64,000 nt of DNA from Mycolicibacterium sp. ND9-15. GTDB taxonomy: Bacteria > Actinomycetota > Actinomycetes > Mycobacteriales > Mycobacteriaceae. The notes beneath the pieces were generated by a model. That model ran no database searches. It was not told the DNA's origin and was given only the letters and a program-made list of their open reading frames with translations. The position numbers were made by a program, and so were the translations under genes. Location of the stretch: contig NZ_CP142362.1 of assembly GCF_035918395.1 (NCBI RefSeq), positions 4,687,501 through 4,751,500 on the forward strand, in the 5' to 3' direction. Shown one piece after another: positions 53,819-62,596 of this stretch (the stretch's first letter is position 1; the number at the start of each line of letters is the position of its first letter).

Positions 53819-55276
53819 ATGACTCACGGACCCGCCGGCGAGTCTTCGGCAGGTGTGGATTACGAGGAAAGCGAGCACAGTGGGCGCGTCATCCTCATCG
53901 CGGCGGTAGCGGCCCTCGGCGGCCTGCTGTTCGGTTATGACAGTGCGGTCATCAACGGTGCGGTCTCGGCGGTCGAGGACCACTTCGAGATCAGTAAGAC
54001 CGTGGTCGGCGTCGCCGTCGCGGCCGCACTGATCGGCGCCGCCCTCGGCGCGTTGTTCGCGGGTCGGCTCGCCGACAAGGTCGGTCGCCTCTCGGTGATG
54101 AAGATCGCGGCGCTGCTGTTTTTCGTCAGCGCCTTCGGCGCCGGCCTGGCCACCAACGTATGGGTGTTCGGGTTCTTTCGCATCGTCGGCGGCCTCGGCG
54201 TGGGCGTGGCATCGGTCATCGCGCCCGCCTACATCGCCGAAACCTCCCCGCCTCGCATCCGCGGCCGGCTCGGCTCACTGCAGCAGTTGGCCATCGTGTC
54301 CGGCATCTTCATATCGCTGGCCATCGACGCTCTGCTGGCCCACCTCGCCGGCGGGTCGCGCGAGGAGCTCTGGTTGGGCATGGAGGCCTGGCGCTGGATG
54401 TTCATCGTGATGGCGGTGCCCGCCGTCGTCTACGGTGGGCTGGCCTTCACGATCCCGGAGTCACCGCGCTATCTCGTTGCCACATACCGGATTCCGGAAG
54501 CCCGGCGGGTGTTGACCAAGCTGCTGGGTGAAACGAATCTCGAGGTGACGATCACGCGCATCAAGGAATCGCTGAAGTCGGAGAAGCCACCTTCGTGGCG
54601 CGACTTGCGCAAGCCGACCGGCGGTCTCTACGGCATCGTCTGGGTGGGTGTGCTGCTGTCGGTGTTCCAGCAGTTCGTGGGCATCAACGTGATCTTCTAC
54701 TACTCGAACGTGCTGTGGGAGGCCGTAGGCTTCGGTGAGGCCCAGGCGTTCATCATCACCGTGATCACATCGGTGACCAACATCGTCACCACGCTGATCG
54801 CGATCGCGCTGATCGACAAGGTCGGCCGCAAACCACTGTTGCTCGTCGGGTCGACGGGCATGACCGTCACGCTCGGCACGATGGCGGTGATCTTCGGTAC
54901 GGCGCCGGTGGTGGACGGCCAGCCGGACCTGCAGGGGATTGCCGGGCCGATCGCGCTGGTGGCCGCCAACCTCTTCGTCGTGTCCTTCGGCATGTCGTGG
55001 GGCCCGGTGGTGTGGGTGCTGCTCGGCGAGATGTTCCCCAACCGCATCCGCGGTGCCGCGCTCGGCCTGGCCGCCGCCGCGCAGTGGGTGGCAAACTGCG
55101 CGATCACGGCCTCGTTCCCGGCACTCGGCGACTTCTCGCTCGGCATCGCCTACGGTTTCTACGCCATCTGCGCCCTGTTGTCCTTCCTGTTCGTGTGGCG
55201 GTTGGTCTCTGAGACCAAAGGTAAGCACCTCGAGGACATGGGCAACGAGGCCTCGCCCCAGGAGGAAAGCGTCTGA
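53819..55276 (+). CDS. Sugar porter family MFS transporter
   Basis: A 485-residue, 12-helix major-facilitator transporter of the sugar porter family. The signatures are GGLLFGYDSAVINGA in helix 1, LADKVGRLSVMK, PESPRYLV, QQFVGINVIFYYSNVLWE and IDKVGRKPLLL. It probably symports a hexose, pentose or polyol with protons; the substrate cannot be read from sequence. GGAAGGGTG precedes ATG 53819. The TGA stop overlaps the apparent CTG start of the next gene, so transporter and flavoprotein are an operon. Confidence 0.92.
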   Translation: MTHGPAGESSAGVDYEESEHSGRVILIAAVAALGGLLFGYDSAVINGAVSAVEDHFEISKTVVGVAVAAALIGAALGALFAGRLADKVGRLSVMKIAALLFFVSAFGAGLATNVWVFGFFRIVGGLGVGVASVIAPAYIAETSPPRIRGRLGSLQQLAIVSGIFISLAIDALLAHLAGGSREELWLGMEAWRWMFIVMAVPAVVYGGLAFTIPESPRYLVATYRIPEARRVLTKLLGETNLEVTITRIKESLKSEKPPSWRDLRKPTGGLYGIVWVGVLLSVFQQFVGINVIFYYSNVLWEAVGFGEAQAFIITVITSVTNIVTTLIAIALIDKVGRKPLLLVGSTGMTVTLGTMAVIFGTAPVVDGQPDLQGIAGPIALVAANLFVVSFGMSWGPVVWVLLGEMFPNRIRGAALGLAAAAQWVANCAITASFPALGDFSLGIAYGFYAICALLSFLFVWRLVSETKGKHLEDMGNEASPQEESV

Positions 55277-56820
55277 CGGACAACGACGAGTCGGTCGACG
55301 TCCTGGTCGCCGGCTCCGCCGGAGCGCTGGCCGGTGCCTATACCGCTGCGCGAGAGGGGCTTTCAGTCGCCATCGTGGAGGCGACCGACCGGCTCGGCGG
55401 CACGTTCGCCTACTCCGGCGGCGGCGGAATGTGGTACCCGTGCAATGCGGTGCTCGCCCGCGCCGGTTGCGACGACACCATCGACGACGCGCTGCGCTAC
55501 TACCGCGAGGTCGTCGGCGACCGCACGCCCGCTGGGCTTCAGGAGACCTATGTCCGCGGGGGCGCCGCCCTGATCGACTACCTCGAACGCGACGAGCACT
55601 TCGCGTTCAGGGTCCTGCCCTGGCCCGACTATTACAGTTCGGCGGCCGGCGCCCGCACTGACGGTATGCGCCACATCGTGTCCAAGGCGGTACCGGACGA
55701 GCGGCTCGGCCGGTTCGCGGGCCTGGTGCGCGGACCGCTGGACCATGAACGCCTCGGGGCGCCGCAGCCCGATCTGCTCACGGGTGGCCGGGCCCTGATC
55801 GGACGGTTCCTGTGGGCGATGGCGGACAACCCCGCCGTGACGGCCCATCTGTCCACCAGGCTCGTCGAATTGGTGGTCGACGGCGGTCGCGTCGTCGGCG
55901 CAGTCGTGGAGCACGACGGCCTGCGGCGCACGATTTCGGCGCGCCGCGGTGTCCTGCTCGCCGCAGGCGGATTCGAACAGAACGCCGAGATGCGGGCCGA
56001 ATACGGCGTCCCCGGCGCGGCTCGCGACACCATGGGGGCGCCCGCCAACACCGGGTTGGCGCACCGCGCGGCGATCGCCGTCGGGGCCAGTGTGGATTTG
56101 ATGGATCAGGCGTGGTGGTCGCCGGGTCTGATCCATCCGGACGGCCGCGCAGCTTTCGCGTTGTGCTTCACCGGCGGCATCTTCGTCGACCGTGCCGGGC
56201 GCCGCTTCGCCAACGAATCGGCGGCTTACGACCGCCTGGGCCGAACGATACTGCGCGCGATGGGTGACGGTACGGTCGGGACGCCGTACTGGATGGTCTA
56301 CGACAGCCGCAGCGGCGAACAACCGCCCGTCATGGCCACCAATGTGTCCTTCTCACCGACGGACGACTACCGGGCCAGGGGATTGTGGGTGCAAGCCGAC
56401 ACCTTGAGCGGGCTGGCCCGCGAGATCGGTGTTCCAGCGGCACATCTCGAGGACACCGTGCGGCACTTCAACGAGTTCGCGCGCCGTGGCGTCGACGACG
56501 ACTTCGGTCGCGGCATTGAATCGTTCGACCGAGCGTTCACCGGCGGCGCGTCGCCGTTGGTGCCGATCGACACGCCGCCTTACCGGGCTGCGGCGTTCGG
56601 GGTTTCCGACCTGGGCACCAAGGGCGGGCTGCGCACTGACCCCGATGCCCGCGTCCTCGACACCTCCGACCGGCCGATTCCCGGTCTGTATGCGGCGGGC
56701 AACACGATGGCCGCGGTCTCGGGGGAGACCTATCCCGGCGGCGGGAACCCGATCGGGGCATCGCTGTTGTTCAGTCACCTGGCCGCGCTGCACATGGTCG
56801 GCTCGGGCAAACCCGCGTGA
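55273..56820 (+). CDS. FAD-dependent dehydrogenase, 3-ketosteroid Delta1-dehydrogenase-like
   Basis: A 515-residue flavoprotein of the KstD/fumarate-reductase family. The FAD motif VDVLVAGSAGALAG (residues 8-21), GGGGMWYPCNAVL, GVLLAAGGFEQN, DQAWWSPG, DLGTKGGLRTD and ETYPGGGNPIG (with the conserved catalytic-region Tyr) match KstD proteins. No ATG, GTG or TTG gives the FAD motif: the frame is closed by TAA at 55222 and contains only CTG at 55273, six bases after AGGAGGAAAG and overlapping the transporter stop (CTGA). Starting at GTG 55375 would delete the nucleotide fold. Its substrate could be a steroid or another enone. Confidence 0.85.
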   Translation: MTDNDESVDVLVAGSAGALAGAYTAAREGLSVAIVEATDRLGGTFAYSGGGGMWYPCNAVLARAGCDDTIDDALRYYREVVGDRTPAGLQETYVRGGAALIDYLERDEHFAFRVLPWPDYYSSAAGARTDGMRHIVSKAVPDERLGRFAGLVRGPLDHERLGAPQPDLLTGGRALIGRFLWAMADNPAVTAHLSTRLVELVVDGGRVVGAVVEHDGLRRTISARRGVLLAAGGFEQNAEMRAEYGVPGAARDTMGAPANTGLAHRAAIAVGASVDLMDQAWWSPGLIHPDGRAAFALCFTGGIFVDRAGRRFANESAAYDRLGRTILRAMGDGTVGTPYWMVYDSRSGEQPPVMATNVSFSPTDDYRARGLWVQADTLSGLAREIGVPAAHLEDTVRHFNEFARRGVDDDFGRGIESFDRAFTGGASPLVPIDTPPYRAAAFGVSDLGTKGGLRTDPDARVLDTSDRPIPGLYAAGNTMAAVSGETYPGGGNPIGASLLFSHLAALHMVGSGKPA

Positions 56821-56854
56821 CCCGGCGTGCGCGGGCGTGACACAATCGCGTGCC

Positions 56855-57118
56855 GTGAAGACCTTCGACGCCCTGTTCGCCGAGCTCAGCGAGCGCGCCC
56901 GGACCCGTCCCGCAGGTAGCGGCACCGTCGCCGCGCTGGACGGCGGCATCCACGGGATCGGCAAGAAGATACTCGAAGAGGCCGGCGAGGTGTGGCTGGC
57001 GGCCGAGCACGAGGGCGACGAGGCCCTCGCCGAGGAGATCAGCCAACTGCTGTACTGGACACAGGTGTTGCTGATCGCGCGCGGCCTCACCCTCGACGAC
57101 ATCTACGAGAAGCTGTGA
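56855..57118 (+). CDS. hisE: Phosphoribosyl-ATP pyrophosphohydrolase
   Basis: An 87-residue HisE that hydrolyses phosphoribosyl-ATP to phosphoribosyl-AMP, step two of histidine synthesis. The all-alpha MazG-like fold is recognisable from KTFDALFAELSERARTRP and the metal-binding KKILEEAGEVWLAAEHE plus EEISQLLYW. GTG 56855 is the start. The stop shares one base with the hisG start (TGATG), giving a hisE-hisG operon conserved in mycobacteria. Confidence 0.95.
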   Translation: MKTFDALFAELSERARTRPAGSGTVAALDGGIHGIGKKILEEAGEVWLAAEHEGDEALAEEISQLLYWTQVLLIARGLTLDDIYEKL

Positions 57119-57972
57119 TGTCTGCCGTGCTTCGCGTCGCCGTCCCGAACAAGGGCACGCTGTCCGAACCGGCGAGCGAGATCCTCTCCGAGGCGGGATA
57201 CCGGCGCCGCACCGATCCGAAGGACCTGACGGTCGTGGACCCGGCCAACAACGTCGAATTCTTCTTCCTGCGCCCCAAGGACATTGCGATCTATGTGGGA
57301 TCGGGGCAGCTGGATTTCGGCATCACCGGGCGCGATCTGGCCGCCGAATCGGATGCTCCCGTGCGAGAGCGGTTGGCGCTCGGCTTCGGATCGTCGTCGT
57401 TTCGGTACGCGGCGCCGGCCGGACGCCAGTGGCGCGTCGAGGATCTCGCGGGCAAGCGGATCGCCACCGCGTTCCCGAACCTGGTGAAAAAGGATCTCGC
57501 GGCGCACGGCATCGAAGCGACGGTGATCCGCCTGGACGGCGCCGTCGAGATCTCCGTGCAACTCGGCGTGGCCGATGCGATCGCCGACGTCGTCGGCTCG
57601 GGCCGCACGCTCGGCCTACACAATCTGGTGGCGTTCGGCGATTCGCTATGCGACTCCGAGGCGGTGTTGATCGAGCGGGACGGCGCCCCGGACAGCGCCA
57701 CCGGAGGCCAGTTGGTCGCCCGTGTGCAGGGTGTGGTGTTCGGGCAGCAGTACCTGATGCTCGATTACGACTGTCCGCGAAGCGTGCTCGACGAGGCGAC
57801 CGCGGTCACCCCCGGATTGGAGTCGCCGACGATCGCTCCGCTCGCCGACCCAGCCTGGGTGGCGGTGCGTGCGTTGGTACCTCGACGCGATGTCAACTCG
57901 ATCATGGACGAGCTCGCCGCGATCGGCGCGAAGGCGATCCTGGCCTCCGACATCCGGTTCTGTCGCTTCTGA
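57118..57972 (+). CDS. hisG: ATP phosphoribosyltransferase, long form
   Basis: A 284-residue HisG that couples ATP and PRPP in the first, feedback-controlled step of histidine synthesis. LRVAVPNKGTLSEPA, the PRPP-binding ADAIADVVGSGRTL and the C-terminal ACT-like regulatory region (VAVRALVPRRDVNSIMDELAAIGAKAIL) show the hexameric long form, inhibited by histidine. The length equals that of the M. tuberculosis enzyme. It starts at ATG 57118, overlapping hisE. Confidence 0.97.
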   Translation: MSAVLRVAVPNKGTLSEPASEILSEAGYRRRTDPKDLTVVDPANNVEFFFLRPKDIAIYVGSGQLDFGITGRDLAAESDAPVRERLALGFGSSSFRYAAPAGRQWRVEDLAGKRIATAFPNLVKKDLAAHGIEATVIRLDGAVEISVQLGVADAIADVVGSGRTLGLHNLVAFGDSLCDSEAVLIERDGAPDSATGGQLVARVQGVVFGQQYLMLDYDCPRSVLDEATAVTPGLESPTIAPLADPAWVAVRALVPRRDVNSIMDELAAIGAKAILASDIRFCRF

Positions 57973-58039
57973 TTCCGCGGGAGTTCGTCGAGCCTGCATG
58001 TTAGCGTCCGAAGGTCGAAAACACCGGCCGGAGGTCGCC

Positions 58040-58522
58040 ATGACGCACGCCCTGATTCTGCTTCTCGCCCTGTTGATCGGCGTGATCGCCGGTCTGCGCG
58101 CGCTCACCGCGCCCGCGGTGGTCGCGTGGGGCGCGGCCTTGGGCTGGATCGACCTGGAGGACAAGTGGTCGGAGTGGATGGCACATCCGATCACCGTCAC
58201 GGTGCTGACCATCTTTCTGCTCGTCGAACTGGTCACCGATCAGCTGCCCAGGACACCCAGCCGTAAGACGGCCGTCCAGTTCGTCACCCGGATCATCATG
58301 GGCGCGTTCGCCGGAGCGGTGATCGGCAGCGCGGACTTCCACACGTTCAGCGCGCTGGGCGCCGGCATGATCGGCGCGGTGCTCGGCACTTTGGCCGGTG
58401 CGGCGGCACGTCAGCGTTTCGCCGACGCCCGCCAGGGCCAGGACCGTCCGGGCGCGATTCTCGAAGACATCGTCGCGGTCGGCGGCGGCTTCCTGATCGC
58501 GTTTCTGGTCAGCCTGGTGTGA
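58040..58522 (+). CDS. DUF4126 family membrane protein
   Basis: A 160-residue integral membrane protein with about four to five helices. ALLIGVIAGLRALTAPAVVAWG, ELVTDQLPRTPSRK and the glycine-rich GAGMIGAVLGTLAGAAAR are family marks. It follows hisG by 67 bases, as Rv2120c does in M. tuberculosis. GGAGG precedes ATG 58040. The function is unknown. Confidence 0.87.
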   Translation: MTHALILLLALLIGVIAGLRALTAPAVVAWGAALGWIDLEDKWSEWMAHPITVTVLTIFLLVELVTDQLPRTPSRKTAVQFVTRIIMGAFAGAVIGSADFHTFSALGAGMIGAVLGTLAGAAARQRFADARQGQDRPGAILEDIVAVGGGFLIAFLVSLV

Positions 58523-58532
58523 ACAGCGCGCC

Positions 58533-59903
58533 ATGACAGAACGATTCGACGCGATCATCGTCGGCGCCGGCCAGGCCGGGCCACCACTGGCGGGCCGACT
58601 CACGCAGGCGGGCCAGAAGGTCGCCGTGATCGAACGCAAACTCGTCGGCGGCACATGCGTGAATTACGGGTGTATACCGACCAAGACTCTGGTCGCCAGC
58701 GCGCACGCCGCCCACCTCGCTCGCCGCGGCGCCGAATACGGCGTCGGCACAGGCGAAATCAGCGTCGATATGGCGAAGGTCAAGGCGCGCAAGGACAAAA
58801 TCGTCTCCGGTGACCGCGACGGTGTCGAGTCGTGGCTCGACGGCATGACCGGATGCACGTTCATCCGCGGCCATGCGCGCTTCGCGGATCCGCATACGAT
58901 CCGTGTCGACGACCGCGAATTATGTGCCGATAAGATCTTCCTCAACGTCGGCGGCCGGGCCGTGGCGCCCGACCTGCCCGGCCTGTCCGACATCGACTAT
59001 CTGACCAACGTCGGAATCCTCGAACTCGACACGGTGCCCGACCATCTCGTCATCGTCGGCGGCAGCTACATCGCGCTCGAGTTCGCGCAGATGTACCGCC
59101 GCTTCGGGGCGCGGGTCACCGTGATCGAGAAGGGGCCCCGGTTGGCCTCGCGCGAAGACGAGGACGTCTCGGCCGCGATCAAGGACATCCTGGAGGGCGA
59201 GGGCATCGAGGTCGTCCTCAACGCCGACGGGATCCGATTCACCAAGACCGACAACGCTTTCGACGTGGTTCCCGCCGACGGCGCGGCGCCGATCACCGGC
59301 ACCCATGCGCTGATCGCCGTCGGGCGCACCCCCAACACCGACGATCTCGGACTCGACGAGGCCGGGGTGCAAGTCGACGCCCGCGGCTACATCGTCGTGG
59401 ACGACCAACTACGCACGAACGTCGAGCACATCTGGGCCATGGGCGACTGCAATGGCAACGGTGCGTTCACGCACACGTCGTACAACGACTTCGAGATCGT
59501 CGCGGCGAACCTGCTCGACGACGACCCGCGTCGCGTCAGCGACCGGATCACCACCTACGCGCTCTACATCGACCCGCCGCTGGGCCGGGCCGGAATGACG
59601 GTGGCCGAGGTGCGCAAGTCGGGTCGCGAGGCGCTGGTCGGCAAGCGCCCGATGTCCCGCGTCGGGCGTGCGGTGGAGAAGGGGGAGACGCAAGGCTTCA
59701 TGAAGGTGGTCGTCGATGCGGAGACCGAACAGATCCTCGGCGCCGCGATCCTCGGCGTCGGCGGCGACGAGGTGGTCCACGCGATCCTCGACATCATGAC
59801 CGCCAAGAAGCCTTACACCGCGATATCCCGCACGATGCACATCCACCCGACGGTCAGTGAGTTGGTGCCGACGGTGCTGCAGGAGATGACGCCGCTGCAG
59901 TGA
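58533..59903 (+). CDS. FAD-dependent disulfide oxidoreductase, mercuric-reductase-like
   Basis: A 456-residue class I flavoprotein disulfide reductase. FAD motif IIVGAGQAGPPLAGRL, redox pair GGTCVNYGCIPTK, NAD(P) motif LVIVGGSYIALEFAQMYRR, the second FAD motif IWAMGDCNGNGAFTH and the dimer-interface HIHPTVSELVPT with the catalytic His are all present. It lacks the N-terminal metal domain and the C-terminal Cys-Cys of MerA, so mercury reduction is unlikely; a low-molecular-weight or quinone substrate is more plausible. It starts ten bases after the DUF4126 gene. Confidence 0.92.
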   Translation: MTERFDAIIVGAGQAGPPLAGRLTQAGQKVAVIERKLVGGTCVNYGCIPTKTLVASAHAAHLARRGAEYGVGTGEISVDMAKVKARKDKIVSGDRDGVESWLDGMTGCTFIRGHARFADPHTIRVDDRELCADKIFLNVGGRAVAPDLPGLSDIDYLTNVGILELDTVPDHLVIVGGSYIALEFAQMYRRFGARVTVIEKGPRLASREDEDVSAAIKDILEGEGIEVVLNADGIRFTKTDNAFDVVPADGAAPITGTHALIAVGRTPNTDDLGLDEAGVQVDARGYIVVDDQLRTNVEHIWAMGDCNGNGAFTHTSYNDFEIVAANLLDDDPRRVSDRITTYALYIDPPLGRAGMTVAEVRKSGREALVGKRPMSRVGRAVEKGETQGFMKVVVDAETEQILGAAILGVGGDEVVHAILDIMTAKKPYTAISRTMHIHPTVSELVPTVLQEMTPLQ

Positions 59904-59943
59904 CCGGGCGCCGGCTTGCAGTCGCCGTCGGAGACCGGGTGAA

Positions 59944-60744
59944 CTATCCGAACCGGCGCTGCACGAACAGGGTCTGCGCCGAGGTGCCGATGAAGCCCCG
60001 CCGATCGAAAAGCTCGGCGGTGGTGACCCCGATTCCGTCCGGGCCGATCGAACCCCGCGCGCGCACCGCGAAATCACTGCCGGTGGGCAGGCGGTGCAGA
60101 TGGACGGCGGTGTCGGTGTTCATGAACACGAAAGCCTCGGGGTCCAGCGCAGCGCCGGCGCCGTTCGCGCTGTCGACGACCAGCGCAAGCCGCTGCAAAG
60201 CCGTCGTCGGTTCCGAATCCACCAGCGGCACAAGCGGGCTCATCCACACCACGTGTCCGGTCTCGCCGGTCTCGGGCTGGCGCCGCCAGGTCACCGTCTC
60301 CAGGTACCCTCGCGCGCCGACCCAGCTGTGCGGCACAGCCACCGGCTCACCTTCGACAAGCGGGGGATAGCGGTCGGTCGCCGCATCGGCGGTGTCGCTG
60401 GTCGCCAACAGCCATGCCGTGACGCGAGCGACCACCCGCCGGCCGCCGTCGGGCCGGGTCTCCGACATCTCGGCGGCCATCAGCGAGATCCGGGCTCCCG
60501 GACGCTCCACCCAGGCCCGCACCCGCACCCGCGCCACGGGTATCGCGCCCAGGATGTCCAGGGTCAACCGGCCGACGCGCAGCCCCGAGTCGCATGCCAA
60601 CTCCTCGATGCGCTTGGTCATCAGCGCCAACGGCGGTGAGCCATGCTGGATTTCGGGATTCCAGTTGCTGCGCGTGCCGTCCGTGGACTCGAATACCTCG
60701 AACCCGCCCTCGGCGCCGACGCGCCGGTAGTGGCAGTCGGTCAC
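59944..60744 (-). CDS. Thioesterase family protein (double hotdog)
   Basis: A 266-residue protein like TesB-type acyl-CoA thioesterases with two fused hotdog domains. GTRSNWNPEIQHGSPPLALM lies in the N-terminal half, and LALVVDSANGAGAALDPEAF and NTDTAVHLHRLPTGSDFAVRA lie in the C-terminal half. It would hydrolyse acyl-CoA or related thioesters. The start GTG 60744 overlaps the stop of the RecB-like gene (GTGA), so the two are cotranscribed. Confidence 0.87.
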   Translation of the reverse strand: MTDCHYRRVGAEGGFEVFESTDGTRSNWNPEIQHGSPPLALMTKRIEELACDSGLRVGRLTLDILGAIPVARVRVRAWVERPGARISLMAAEMSETRPDGGRRVVARVTAWLLATSDTADAATDRYPPLVEGEPVAVPHSWVGARGYLETVTWRRQPETGETGHVVWMSPLVPLVDSEPTTALQRLALVVDSANGAGAALDPEAFVFMNTDTAVHLHRLPTGSDFAVRARGSIGPDGIGVTTAELFDRRGFIGTSAQTLFVQRRFG

Positions 60745-61616
60745 GCGGCGCCCAGCACGGGATCCTCGGCGGTGGGCGACCCTTCGTCGGGCTCCTCGGG
60801 CCAACCCGGATACGGCGGCGGTGTGCCGCCGAAAACCGGGCAGTGCGCGTGGTGCGCACACCAGTCGCACAGCGCCGACGGACTTGGCCGGAAATCGCCT
60901 GTGGCGCCGGCACTCTGGATTGCCCGCCAGATAGCGATCAGTGTCTTCTCGAACCGCAGCAGCTCATCGTGGTCCGGCGTGTAGTCGAGGATCTGGCCGT
61001 CGGCCAGGTACAGCAGCCGCAGCCGGGCCGGCAGCACCCCGCGTGAGCGCAGCAGCGCCACCGCGTAGAACTTCATCTGGAACATGGCTTTGAACTCGGC
61101 CAGCACCCGAGCCTGCGACGGCGCCTTGCTGGTCTTGTAGTCGACCACCCGCAGCTCACCCGTCGCGGCGACGTCGATGCGGTCGACGAAGCCGCGCAGC
61201 AGTGTGCCGTCCTCGAGTTCGACCTCGACACGTTGTTCGCAGGCCTGCGGGTCGAAGCGAGTGGGATCCTCCAACCGGTAGTAGCCGGCCAACAGGTCGC
61301 GTGCCTCGGTCAGCAGCGCGGCACGCGATTCAGGCCCGAACTCGTCGGCGAGCGCAGGGTGCTCGGCGACCATCCGGTCCCACGCCGGCTGCACCAGCGT
61401 CAGCGCGGCGTCGGGAACCCGTTCGGCGGCGGGGAGCGCGTACAGCTGCTCCAGCGCCGCGTGCACCACCGAACCCCGAACCTGGGGGACCGACGCCGGT
61501 TCGGGTAGGCGGTCGATCGCGCGGAACCGGTAGAGCAGCGGGCACTGCTTGAAGTCGGCGGCCCGCGAGGGCGACAGCGCCGGCCGTCGCGTCCTGTGCT
61601 CGTCCCGCTCGCTCAT
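60741..61616 (-). CDS. RecB-family exonuclease with Fe-S cluster
   Basis: A 291-residue PD-(D/E)XK nuclease of the Cas4/RecB type. Four cysteines, C25 in FKQCPLLYRF and three in SALCDWCAHHAHCPVF, form the AddB-like 4Fe-4S staple. The nuclease core is GFVDRIDVAATGELRVVDYKTSK. The chain corresponds to Rv2119 of M. tuberculosis. A role in DNA repair is inferred from the family. No helicase or CRISPR genes are nearby, so it is not a CRISPR Cas4. Confidence 0.92.
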   Translation of the reverse strand: MSERDEHRTRRPALSPSRAADFKQCPLLYRFRAIDRLPEPASVPQVRGSVVHAALEQLYALPAAERVPDAALTLVQPAWDRMVAEHPALADEFGPESRAALLTEARDLLAGYYRLEDPTRFDPQACEQRVEVELEDGTLLRGFVDRIDVAATGELRVVDYKTSKAPSQARVLAEFKAMFQMKFYAVALLRSRGVLPARLRLLYLADGQILDYTPDHDELLRFEKTLIAIWRAIQSAGATGDFRPSPSALCDWCAHHAHCPVFGGTPPPYPGWPEEPDEGSPTAEDPVLGAA

Positions 61617-61699
61617 AGCGCCAGCCTAGGACCGGTGTCCGACATTTCGCGTCAACCCGGACGCTCGCGACGGCGCGTCTACTGGCAGGCTGATGGGCT

Positions 61700-62533
61700 G
61701 TGCCAAGAACCGGTCCGTTCGCCGTCGGCGATCGGGTGCAGCTCACCGACGCCAAGGGCCGCCACTACACGATGGTGTTGACGCCCGGCGGGGAGTTCCA
61801 CACCCATCGCGGCATCATCGCGCTCGACACGGTGATCGGACTGCCCGAGGGCAGTGTGGTCAAGTCCACCAGCGGCGACCAATTCCTGGTGCTGCGGCCG
61901 CTGCTCGTCGACTACGTGATGTCGATGCCGCGCGGCGCGCAGGTCGTCTACCCCAAGGACGCCGCACAGATCGTGCACGAGGGCGACATCTTCCCCGGCG
62001 CGCGGGTGCTGGAGGCCGGCGCCGGATCGGGAGCGCTGACGTGCTCGCTGCTGCGGGCCGTCGGTGCCGAGGGACGGGTGATCTCCTACGAGGTCCGCGA
62101 AGACCACGCTGCCCATGCGGAGCGCAACGTCGCCACGTTCTTCGGTACGGCCCCGGCGAACTGGGAGCTGGTGATCGCCGACCTCACCGACTACAGCGGC
62201 CCGCAGGTCGACCGCGTCGTCCTGGACATGCTGGCCCCTTGGGAGGTGCTGGACACCGTCGCCGATGCGCTCGTCGCCGGCGGCGTCCTGATGGTCTACG
62301 TGGCGACCGTGACCCAGTTGTCGAGGGTGGTGGAGGTGCTGCGCGAGCAGCAGTGCTGGACCGAGCCGCGGGCCTGGGAGAGCATGCAGCGCGGCTGGCA
62401 CGTCGTCGGGTTGGCGGTGCGCCCGCAACACACGATGCGCGGCCACACCGCGTTTCTGGTCAGTGCTCGCAAACTGGCACCGGGTGCGGTGGCGCCCATG
62501 CCGCTCAGACGCAAACGTCAGCTCGGCGGCTAG
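61700..62533 (+). CDS. trmI: tRNA (adenine(58)-N(1))-methyltransferase TrmI
   Basis: A 277-residue SAM-dependent enzyme that makes m1A58 in the tRNA T loop. The N-terminal beta domain (FAVGDRVQLTDAKGRHYTM, then FHTHRGII) is followed by the Rossmann domain with VLEAGAGSGALTCSLLRA, VISYEVREDHAAHAERN and VVLDMLAPWEVLD. It corresponds to Rv2118c, a structurally known tetramer. GTG 61700 is the start; it is divergent from the RecB-like gene. Confidence 0.95.
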   Translation: MPRTGPFAVGDRVQLTDAKGRHYTMVLTPGGEFHTHRGIIALDTVIGLPEGSVVKSTSGDQFLVLRPLLVDYVMSMPRGAQVVYPKDAAQIVHEGDIFPGARVLEAGAGSGALTCSLLRAVGAEGRVISYEVREDHAAHAERNVATFFGTAPANWELVIADLTDYSGPQVDRVVLDMLAPWEVLDTVADALVAGGVLMVYVATVTQLSRVVEVLREQQCWTEPRAWESMQRGWHVVGLAVRPQHTMRGHTAFLVSARKLAPGAVAPMPLRRKRQLGG

Positions 62534-62534
62534 C

Positions 62535-62577
62535 CTTGACCGGTTGATTCCACGCACCCAAATGAGGGCGATCAACC
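62535..62577. repeat. Dispersed palindromic repeat, copy B
   Basis: This matches copy A (52935-52976) over CTTGAC, GGTTGAT, CACGCA and ATCAACC. The outer GGTTGAT/ATCAACC stem is intact, but the inner stem is no longer complementary. It lies two bases after the trmI stop, in the convergent gap before the DUF503 gene. Confidence 0.7.
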
Positions 62578-62596
62578 CCTTAACGCCCTAAAGCCT

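Noticed and set aside
58533..59903. Mercuric reductase (merA)
   Set aside because: The protein has the shared flavoprotein core but neither the N-terminal metal-binding domain nor the C-terminal vicinal cysteines, and no other mer genes are nearby.
60741..61616. Possible Cas4 and therefore a CRISPR locus
   Set aside because: The Fe-S RecB-like nuclease has no cas neighbours and no repeat-spacer array was seen anywhere in the window. It matches the conserved mycobacterial RecB-like protein between the thioesterase and trmI.
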